Positions 39,601-51,600 of a DNA stretch of 64,000 bases are shown here, one piece after another (position 1 is the first letter of the stretch; each line of letters opens with the position of its first letter). The notes beneath the pieces were generated by a model. That model searched no databases. It saw nothing but the letters and a program-made list of their open reading frames with translations, and was not told the origin of the DNA. Source of the DNA: Lumbricus rubellus (taxonomy: Eukaryota; Annelida; Clitellata; Crassiclitellata; Lumbricidae); contig OX243816.1 of NCBI GenBank assembly GCA_945859605.1, positions 30,003,068-30,067,067 of the forward strand, written 5' to 3'. Position numbers and translations under genes: made by a program.

Positions 39601-42600
39601 CTAGAATAACTAGAACTAGAATACTATAATCATTATCAGTTGGCCAAGGAATGTGCATAGCAAAGTAGAAGAGACCCCAGTGGATCCAATGAGTGGATTC
39701 CCGACAAGTATACATTACAAGCTGGTCTCCCTGACATGGCTTTTGTGGGTGCTGAGAAATTCTCGAAGATTTACATTACATTACATTACATGTGAGGGCT
39801 TAATTTTTAGTGAAGAAGCTTCCCCTCCCCCCCATAGGTTAGCCACATTTAAAATGCAGTAATGCACCATATAAGACTTTTCACCATTCTTTTCTTCAGA
39901 CACGGATTCCATCTTCCTCTCAAAGGCCCTCGTATCTCCCAAAATGTTCCCTTCTTTCATGCTTTCTTCTCCTAATTATGTGTTATTAATTTTTTTATTT
40001 GTTGCTTTTCTGTTTGCTACATAGCTTTCCAACAGTTCTACGCAGCTCGTTTTTCTGTCGCCGGCGTTTAGCAACAACAGTTTGACGACACTGATGAATG
40101 CCACTGCAGAGTTAAGACTTGATGCTGTGACTTTGAATTTTAATTTCGTCATTTACCCAGATCCTTTTTTCAACAAGATGAACTCACAAGAAACATACAA
40201 CTCTGGAAACACACTGCCTCTTACGGTAAAGGATTAAAGCGTTTTTGAGCGAACCAAGTATTCTCTAGTGAGAATTGTAAATACTGCATTTATTTTATTG
40301 ATGCTTGAAAGTCCTGGCAGGCTGGCACCTAGATGGTGAGTGTTACGGTGTTTGTACGCCCAAATGGCAGCCCCCAAAGTCGGTTCTAGGGCAATTACCC
40401 CCTGGACAATTACCCCCCCGGACAATTACCCCCCCGACAATTACCCCCTGGACAATTACCCCCCAGGACAATTACCCCCGGACAACTACCCCTGTGCCAA
40501 TTACCCCCCGGACAACTACCCCCCCCCCCCCGTACCAATTACCCCCCGGACAATTACCCCCCGTGCCACAGTGTGAGCTTGTTTCCTCACGCGTTAATCT
40601 CTTTACCAGTCTCTTTGTATTTGCCAGACGTTCAGTGCTGCCTAAGCCTATCCTAAATTAACTTTACTGTGGTATAGCCATCTTTCTTCACTATCTCACT
40701 CTACAAAACTTAGTTTCGAACGTTTTCTTTACGTGAAACAGAAGAAACAAGAATTTAGCAAAATGGTGCGTTTTGTTTGAGTTAGAAAATAGGAAGAACT
40801 CTATCGATAACATTAAAATATTTTATTATGCAGGGGTTTAAAACGTTGAAGTTTTCTTGAACCTTAACCTTTTTTACACGTTAGCTTAGAACCGTTTTTA
40901 GATTTGATTTTATTTAGTATTATTCTTGAACGTTTAACAATAACTTGCCTATCTTCTTGGAGTCGCTCTTAATCTTGCTTAGTAATTATGCTAACTAAAG
41001 TCATAACTCTATCAATAACATTAAATGTTACTGATATTAATATTATAGATATTAACATTAATACGGTATTAATGTTATTAATATTTAAATTTTAAATATT
41101 TAATTAGGCAGGCGTTTAACATGACATAGACTTAGCTTTTGGCACGGGGGGGTAATTATCCGGGGGGTAATAGGTACGGGGGTAATTGTCCAGGGGGTAA
41201 TTGGCACAGGGGGTAGTTGTCCGGGGGGTAATTGTTCTGGGGGGTAATTGTCCAGGGGGTAATTGTCGTGGGGTAATTGTCCAGGGGGTAATTGTCCTGT
41301 GTCAATGCGCATACTGTTCTACATGTAAGTCTCTAAAATCCCACTGGTCATAAGCCTGTCACTTCATTCCTCTAACCACCTACAGCATGTTGGGTTGATA
41401 GCTTTGGGGTGTACAATAGACATTGTACCACTGTGCATTAAGCTGAACAGTGCTTTATCCTCAAGTGCATCAATGAGTTTGCACTTTAGTTATAAAGGAA
41501 ATGTATTTATTATTCAGCCTGGAGACATTGCATCAGGCACACATTTAAAACAGGTAGAAGTAATGAAAAATTCAGATGTATTTGCAAACTTCAAAATATG
41601 TTAACACGTATGACTCACGTTTGCATTTGAACCACAGAAAATTGACAGTTCATTATTATAGTTCCATTATAGGCTTCGATAACTGACATTTTAAGATGAC
41701 CATGCTGCGTATGATATTTATGATTCGTATCTTTATCATATGAATTACCGGTACATGCATGCTTCAGTTTGTCACTGTAAGAGTTTGGCTGCTTGTTCGG
41801 GCATTTGTTGTGATGTGTTTACAATTATTTGTGCTTCTTAGGGAATAGGATTGCGAAATCCATGTACAGAGCAAGAGATCGTTGTCAAAATTGGATCGCA
41901 GAATTGTCCGATAACGTCGAAGGACGATCGAAACGTGTTCTGTACTTTGCCTTCCAATTCCTCAGGAGAGGTGCCTGAAGTTACCGTAAGTACACGCGTC
42001 TGATGGAATAAATGGAGTCATTATTATACGATTGTAATTGATCATATTTTATTAAGTGCCGCTCAGCGATTCAGAGGCAATCATTGGGGATCCCGATCCA
42101 AGTCATTTCTATCACTAACTAGTAAAATTTCCTTCAGGAGTGCTGAATTGGATGTGGGAAAGGGGGGAGTACAGGGTGCTGGGAGATTACATGTGTTGTC
42201 GGATGTGTTTTTGTGCATGCAGTATTCACATTTCATTGGCAGGGGAGAGGTCATCATTTGGTTGCTCATCTGTCCCCTTGCATTGCGCCGATCTTTGTCG
42301 TAAAATTCATACATATCACTGTATAGTCATGATTATATATGCGGTAACATTACATAAACTTGATAAAATGAATAATTAATTTAATTGTTGGATTGTCTCA
42401 ACTAACGACTCGTTTTTCCTCATTTGTCTCTCCATCTTTATAGGCATTTATTTTCTCCCCGAAGTTTTTCGTGCTGAGAGCGCTTCTGAGTAGTCAATCT
42501 GTGAGAGGCGCTATATAAATTTATAAATACAATACATACGTATATGATATATGCAGTGGCATCATAGAGACTAAATAAAATAAACAATTACTTATTGTGC

Positions 42601-45600
42601 AGCTGATTGTTAATTGCCTGTACGCATTGTGTTCTTGTGTTTAGGTGCTCATTGGTCGAAACCTGGTGTTTAATCTTGGTCAACTGAACCTGTTTTCACC
42701 GTCCTTGAAATGGGCAATTGCTGTAGGAGTCATCGGTGGAACATCTCTGATCATCATCGTCATCATCGTCATCATCTTTGTCGTTAAAAGGGTCGAGAGC
42801 AAACGTCGCATCAAGAAACTCAGCCAGCAGTTGGAGATTCTCGAGAAAAATGTCCGAACAGAATGTAGACTTGGTGAGAAAGAAAATAAAATGCTATAAG
42901 ATTAGTAGTGTTAATGGCACATTCCAGATTTCTGGACCATGGACAATTTGGACATCCACCTTAACTTATCCTAAACCTAAATGAACTTAAAACAAAAATT
43001 TACTTATTAATATAACTTGAAATAAGTGACCAAGACCATTCATATGGATGAATTCACTGCAAACCATTTAGCATGGTTCCTTTTAAATACCTATCAAAGC
43101 ACCACAAACATTGTTATAAAGCATTATGTTTTGCAGAAAATTTATGTTGAGTACCATATAATGGTGAATAAAAAATTCAAAATATATGACACAAATTATT
43201 ATTATTAAATGACTAAATGGCTAAGTGCAGTGCTTTACATTTTTAGTATACTATGATCTGTATTTGATGTTGTAGCATTCCTTGCTCTTCAGACAGAGGT
43301 GTTGGACTTCAACAATGACTTGGATGTCATTGGAATACCATTCTGGGACTTCAAGATGTATGCATTTAGACTTCTTTTTCCTACAACCGCCAATCATCCA
43401 ATCCTGTCTCCCAACCGAAACGTGAGTTATTTATATTCGTATTAGATGTTTTTAGTTTAATATATGTAAAAGCCTTAAATTTTCTATGCTCCTTTGTGAT
43501 AAGAGAGACTAATATTTCTTTTTTGAATGGCTTTTTCGATTTTGTAGGCTATATTACAACTATGCATGAATGAAGTCATATTATAAAAAATATTCCTGCA
43601 TTCTTCAGGTGTATCAGATTGGATATACCTGAAGAATATGCGATGTAATAGTTATAATAAATTGACATCTTTGCATATTGTCTGTTGGTTAGTTCTTATA
43701 TCATTTGGAAGTGGTTTGACTTAATTCTTGTTTGATCTTCAGTGATGCTCTATGTTCTTTTAATTTTTTAATTTTTCCTATGAATTAATAAGTCGTTTTC
43801 TGTAACATTTATCGTGCAGCTAACTGAAGTTATTTGTATTTGTATTCTTTCAGAAGAAGAACAGTTTTGGTGGATTTGACGAGCAGATGCATCAATTCAA
43901 TCAGTTGTTGAGCAGCAAGTTTTTTATTCTCACGTTCATTCAAGTTCTTGATAAACAACAGAAGGCTTTTGGTATACATGACAGGTGAGATAATTTATGT
44001 CATATATGATGAAGTGTGGGCTCTTTATGTGAGGTCCTGACGGGACAAACATGGTGGGCTTAATATTATTATTATTTATTATTTATTTATTTTTCCTGAA
44101 CTGACAAACAAACACGATACAATTATGGCAGTAAACAATCTTTAACATAATTTGGTTAAGAAGGGGAGACCCAGAAGGGATGGAGAATCCCGCTAATAGG
44201 GCCACCCATTATTCATGTAAAGATATAAAAAAAAGAACATGACAGCACATTCAATTGCAGGAAAAATTGACAAATTGCAACTAATACAACAGAAAAACAA
44301 CTCTTAACTAATGACTTAACTAATGACTTAACTAATGACTTAACTAAGGGCTTGGCGAAACCACTAAGCAGAAACCATTACTATTAAATATCAGGGTGTT
44401 TTAAGCAGATAAAGAAACAACATGTGAGCCAGGCTGTGCGTAAAAACGAATAACGCTGTCGATATCTAGTGCTACAAGTCTTCTCGTGTGGCATGTTAAC
44501 CAGTACAGTATCTCAAGTTTTAGCTTTGGGAAACACGACACGAATTTAAATATTTATTTCTTCATTTAGATACCCTATCAGTTCAGCTGTCTAATTAATT
44601 GGTCTATCAGAGATCCTCTCTAATGATGTGTGACTTCTGAGACTGCTAACTCGTTAGGTTACCTATCTGTTACATGATTGGAGTGCCAGCATGTTCAACG
44701 TAAATTTAAGAAGGAATGAGTTTTCTGGTGAATAGAAGTGTATAGTAAAGTAAATAAGTAAGTAGTGTTTATATGCATCTGGGTGAGTATAGTTAAGTCT
44801 TAAGTTTTGTACTGCATGAATGAATAATAAGATTTACATGTCAGACTTCAGTACTTGAGATAGAGGCATGTGTTCGATTGCTAATTAATGGAAAATGGAA
44901 ATGGACACATTGGACAGCCAAGGGTGGAGTTAAGTGAGTGAAGGATTTATCAAATCAATAGCTTTGAGTTGCCGCTTTAAAGATGGGATCGTTTGTGGAA
45001 TTGACGTAGAGACCGTTGTGACTGATACTGTGAACACAAATAGTGCTCACTGCTGATGAAAAATACCAGACTAAGATACAAGCATTTTCCCTCAAATGTA
45101 GTGTAAAAGACACCTCAGAATTTCCACAGTTAAATCACCTTGCTGTTAAGCTATTAGATCCGTAGAGAATCGCCCACTTATTCATCTCAGCACTGAATAT
45201 AAGTTAGTTTTTCTGTGTTATACTTTTTAGAACAAAGGTTGCTTCATTGCTCAGTGTGATCCTACTAAACAGGATGGAATTTGCTACAGAGTAAGCTGAC
45301 TATGTGTCTCAGATATGCTATTTCGAAGCAGTTAAAGCAATTAATTGTTAATTAATTAAAAAAACTCTGTGTGTAATTAGCTTCTTATGTGGTAGGCCTA
45401 CTCAATATAATTAATGATCTCAGTGACGTATTATATTGCCTTGGGCAGATTTTAGTTAATTTAAAGTTACTTATACAGGGTGCGCCAAAAAAAAAAAGAC
45501 CCCCCCTAGGTTTTTTGCCAATATCTTGGCCAAAAATAAGAATATCGAAATGAAATTTTACAGTCTTGTAGACAATTCATATTTACACATGATGGCCAAA

Positions 45601-48600
45601 TTTCATAAAAATATTTCAAACAGAACAAAAGTTTTTCCATTTTTAGGGAGGTCACCCACCGTTTTTTGACGATTCAAAAACGAAACGCAACAAAAACCAG
45701 GTTTTTTGCCAATATCTTCGCCAAAAGTAAGGATTTCAAAATGAAATTTTACAGGCCTAAAGTCAATTCATATTTACACATGATTGCCAGACTTCATCAG
45801 AATAGGTCATACACAACAAAAGTTATACCACTTTTAGTAAGACCACCCACCGTTTTTTGACGATTCAGAAACGAAACGCAACAAAAAGTAACAAAAACAC
45901 GATTTTATTAAGTCTCATGATCTCATCTCAAATAACTTGTGTCAAATGAACTTGGTAGTGCTTCCCAACTTGTGTTCAATGTGCCCACCACCACTGCCAA
46001 AACTTATTTTGAGTCTCTATGGAGAGTTCTTGATGGACATGTTGATTATCTGACAGATTCCTCATTATTTCTTATTTTAAGAATTTGATTGTCATCTTGC
46101 TAAGTGACTTCTCAGTGACGTGCAGCTACGCTGGTACCCTGGGTTTTTTTAAAATAGTAATAATAATGATCATCTGTCAATATCAAGGCTATTTGATAAT
46201 AATTATTTGATATGAGACTTAATAAAATCGTGTTTTTGCTGCGTTACGTCTTTGAATTGTCAAAAATTGGGGGGTGGCCTCACTAAAAGTGGTATAACTT
46301 TTGCTGTTTTGGAAATATTTTGATGAAATCTGACCATCATATGCAAATATGAATTGTCTTTAAGCCTGTAAAATTTCATTTTGATATTCTTACTTTTGGC
46401 CAAGATATTGGCCAGAATAATTAGATTGAATTTTTATTACTTTTTATTGCGTCGCGTTTTTGAATCGTCAAAAAACGGTGGGTGACCTCCCTAAAAGTGG
46501 CATAATTTTTGTTCTGTTTGAAATATTTTTATGAAATCTTGCCATCATGTGTAGATATGAATTGTCTTTAACTCTTTCCCGCCGGATCGGGTCGCGGGTG
46601 ACCCGATAAACCCAATAGGTATCGGAACAATTCCGGCGGGAATGAGTTAAGACAGTAAAATTTCATCTCAAAATTCTTACTTTTGGTCAAGATATTGGCA
46701 AAAATCTTAGGGGGGGTCTTTTTTTTTGGCGCACCCTGTAGAGTACTAGTTGATTCTAACTGACTAATTCAGTAACCAGCTTGCCCACCCAATCCCTGCA
46801 CTTGCTTATTCACTCATGTACTCAACCATTTATAATTTTTGTCTTCATAAGCTTATATCAATTGAATGACTTGACTTTGGCAGCAAAACCGAATGATCGA
46901 TTTTAATAAATGTTTTGAATAATCTATGGTAAATCCTGATTGTCAGTTTTTTTATATCTGTTGTAGTATTGTCAAAGATCTTCTTGAAGACTTAATCAAT
47001 CGATCGGTTGAAAGAAAAAATCCGAAGTTGATGCTTAGAAGGTAAAGCATGTACAGTGGTTTATCTTTGTTTTAATTGATTATATTTTGCTATGATATTT
47101 TATTTTATGTCATGCAGTGCAACTCTACATTTTGTTTCTTATAATTTTCATTTGGTTATACATTGTTCTGCTGTGTATTGTTTCTTTTTCATATGTTTTA
47201 ATTGCGAGTTAAGTAATGTTTAATTTTTTAACGCAACGAATTGTTCTCTACCGCACTTTGCATTTTGAGCAAAGAAATAATCTAAACCAGTTGAGTCATT
47301 GAAATTAAATTTTTGTCTGATTGGCCAGTGTTATAAAGTCAAATATAGTTAATTATTGAGTACAGACTTCAAACCTAGATGAAGATTGAAACAATACGAT
47401 GTGCACGAAATAAGAAATTTAGAAATCATTTGCCATTTTATTTTAGTTTGTCATTGTTTGTACTTTTGATCTAGCACTGAGACGTTAGTTGAGAAGCTGC
47501 TTGCCAACTGGTTGTCCCTCTCGATGTACGAGTACTTGCGCAACAACAATGCGGGTCAGACGCTCTTCATGCTCTTCAAGGCGTTGAAGCATCAGACGGA
47601 GAAAGGAGCGGTTGATGCCGTGACAGCTGAAGCAAAGAACACACTATCAGAGGACAGACTGCTACGGGAGAAGGTTGAACCTACAACACTTGTAAGTCAA
47701 TGTTCAATCTTTAGCTTTAGTCAGAAACTAATCCACTTTTCTTAACAGTGTTGCAGTGTGATTTTTAATGCGTGAAACATGTCTGCAGGTCTTTCTGTGA
47801 GTTTCTTAAGTCATGGCAAGCGTTTAACCCATTTATCGTGTAAAAAAATTTTATTAGTAAAAATTGGACGAGTTAACTCGGGGATTACAGTAAAGGGGTT
47901 AATTAGCATGAATAACATTTCTTGGCTTTTCTTTACTAAGAAACTATTGCAGCAGAGCGAGAGCCGAGACAAGATAGGTCGCTTGATCAGTGAATGATTG
48001 GCAGTGGCTTCTTTCCCTAGACTACGATAATTGTCGGTCAACTGTGCCAGACATTTGATGACAGGCAATTTCAAGTCAATCACAACCACCATAACCATGT
48101 TCTTCAGTTGATTCTGAGAACCAGATCATTATAACCTTGGAGTGAGAACACATAACTTCATGTTGCCTATATATTAAAGATCACTGTAACTATATATCAT
48201 GAACTCTCTATGAGCATGTCTATTAACATTTATCAACATATATGATCCCTGGTCTGTGACTTTATCAAAATGTCCTGAAGAATGCTGCCTGTTTAACTTG
48301 CATTTATGCCTACTTATAATAATAATAACAATGACAATTTCTATGGCGCCGTAACACAGCCATGCCGTTACAAGGCGCCTAAACAACGAAAAACTAGCAG
48401 AGATCGGCACTATCCGCTTAGCAGCCACAAGCAGCGCTCCTTCCCCCTTAATTAGCAAAAATAAGCAAACTAATTGATTGATTAAGATTGGCATGATTTA
48501 TATTGATTGTATTTACCATAATATTTTTATCCAACACGCATGAGGCATGGGATATGGAGAGTTTTGTACTATATTACTTCTATTGAACGACACTGTCTAA

Positions 48601-51600
48601 CATCATCATGTTTGATGTATTTACTTTAACAGACAATAACAGTTCATGAAGGGTACAACTGCATCCCTTGTAAGATGCTGTCCTGTGACACAGTGTCTCA
48701 GGCTAAGGAAAAAGCACTGGATGCCGTTTTCCGGAACCGTCCATACTCCAGCAGACCTTCCATATTCGACATCAACCTCGGTAAGTTCAGAATTCATATG
48801 CCTTAAAAGATTCAGTGATTAAGCAAGATTCATAATCATAATTGTAGCTGTAATCTCCGAACTTCTAAAACGTCACTAGGACGCCAAAGCGCAGGGCACA
48901 AGCGTATTCATGAGTGCCGTGTCGAGTCAGAGGGTTGTACAAGGTTAATTCGAAGGAGGCCAGAGTCCAGTTTCCTGAAGGTGAGAGGGTTAGAGTTGAT
49001 GTTAGGTAGGTCGAATATTGGAAGGTGAAGGATCAGGTGAGTTGGGGTAAGAGTTCTAATAGAGGTGAGACTTTAGTTTTTAGTGAAAGTCCAAGAGATG
49101 ATGGATAGAGGAGAAGGTAGAAGATGATTTTGGTTGATTGTTGATGATGATGGTGGAGCCGAAAAAGTGCGGAATTCTGAAGGCAGACTTCCCAGGGTAC
49201 TGAGGGTAGTACAAACTAAGTAAATGGAGCAGTGTTGTTTTTCTCTTTCCTGCTTTTTGCTTTGCTTGCCATTTAACATTAGTCACTGGAGTAGCCCTAT
49301 TGATGACTTTAATGAACTTTGATGAAGAACTTTAACAGACACCTTATCTCATCTAATTAAGAAAGTAGGAAAAATAAGTCATTTTTATTAGTACAAGTGA
49401 ACATTTAAAAATCTTGCAAATTCAAGAAATAGGATTCTGCTTGCACTTTCTTAAACCAGCATCCATTGTCTGATATCCACAATTTTGTTTGCTTTGCAGG
49501 ATGGAGAACAGGAATTGACACTGTCGTCTTGATAGCCGACGAAGATGACTCGACGAAAGTTGATCATGGCTGGAAACAGATCAACACGTTGGGTTATTAT
49601 AAAATTCCAGATGGCGCCAGTCTCGTGATTTTGCGCAAACCACAACAGGAAGACACGATCGAGAAAGTTGATGGTAACGAAAATAATGTTGTATCTTGAT
49701 CAGTTCTTTGTCATTGGATTCGGCCTCCTTCTATTTCATTCTGTGCATTTTATGTTTTTTTTGTATGTGCACTTGTTGCAGCGCCCCTTCAAGCTCTCTT
49801 GAAGGCACCCTTGTAATGGCATGGCTGTGTTACGGCACCATAGAAATTGTCATTGTTATTATTATTATTATTATTATCTCTACTCAGAGGCACTCCTGAC
49901 TGCAGCGTGGACACTGCATCAGAGTTATAGCGCCCCACAATGTTATCTCTTGTTCTCTTTATTTGCTCGAATTTGTCTGCTCTGAGTGTTGACGTTGAAA
50001 TATTTATCATATTGGTCTCTTTTGTTCTTGAAAATTTTAAGTCTACAGTGGTGGTTGTTATCATTTAGATTTAAGACTTTGCTATGTTTTTTGTTTTTGG
50101 TTATTGCATTCTAAGTTTTTAATAATATTATAGTGAAATATATTAGTGGGTGTGCTTATAAAGAGTACGTGAAAGGAAGTTATGGTGATCTGGAAGTTAT
50201 GTGGTCTCACTCAAAAGTTATATTTGTTGCTGCAGAGGGGAGGGAGCGATGTCTGGAGGACTGTATTAGGGCCATCGTTAATGGCTAGAAAAAGTCTGTC
50301 ATCATTGTATGTATGGTGTTTTTAAGAATGATGTGAAGGTACCATGGCATGATTTTCTGTTTAACATGAATCTATTCAATTTTATGAATAATTAAATGTT
50401 GTGTGCTTTATTGCAGAGTATTTATCACAGAACTTTGGCTACTCCATCAAATCACCCACAGATAACGACAAAATCTGGCACTTGGTAAGATTGTTTTTAA
50501 GCCAATCGAATAAAGTAACTGTTGAAATTGCTGATTAGAAATCTAGACTGTAGGTGTAATGAAACTTTAATGTTACAACACTTGCATTCATCTTTCAAGT
50601 TTGATCGGATATGACAAAAACTTTGTTTGATTTTATCCTGCAGAGATCTGACTCGTGAACTAAATGTATGTTTTTTTAAATGCAAGTCCCTTTTGTTTTA
50701 ATATATTACACACCAATGTGCTTAATGCTCTATGCTCCAATTTTTTGCAGTGCTAGTAACATTCCAACTTACGGAGTCATTTTTCAGGTCTCATGTACAA
50801 TATCATTTGAGTAATAATATTTTGTATATAGGATCTAGTAAAGTTGAAGACCTCCTGTCATCATCCTATTTACTCAGTCTTTTTCAATTTAATTTTAAAC
50901 CTTATTTGCTCAAATGTGTTTATTAATATCCATGTTTGCTATCAGTATAAATTCATTATTTTAATGATTCATCTGCTTGATGCGGCTTTATTGATATTTT
51001 CATTTTCAACTCTCATGCGATCACTCATTTCTTTATTTAGTATTTTTCATTTTAGTGTGTCTGCTTTCTGATTTTAAAATGATTAAATAATGCAGTCACT
51101 AATTGAATGGTTGTCTGCAGGTTAAACATGGAGACAACCATAAAGGTTCAAAGGTGATATCAGAGATTTTTCTCACACGACTGCTGACAACAAAGGTATC
51201 GGAAACATTGCTGCAACTTATTTCAACATACATGATGTATAATTGTTCTTTAATTTAGATTCTGACATGAAAGATAGGCTAAGTAGTGATGTAGTAAGTA
51301 GGTAAGTATTTGCTAACATATGTGTCCGTCACTCGAAATAGGAATCTTGGGTATGGGTAGATGATGACATGATCTGTAGTCTGTAATCTGCAATGTATAT
51401 TCCTACAATGAATTCTTTCCTCTCACTCTAAATAATTGCGGACGAAATTCCACCCCCAAAAAACCTTGGATGACAAAGGGTTTCCTCAAATCCTGTAGAA
51501 AAAAATCTGCGCTATATCTGAAGTTTATAAAAAACCCAAACGATAGCAATAAGCTTAAATTTGTTTCTTATAGAAACAAATTTAAATCATTGAGAATTCA

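Noticed and set aside
40305..41312. Pro/Thr-rich ORFs ([11 protein letters not shown])
   Set aside because: Translation of the GGACAATTACCCCC arrays on either strand.
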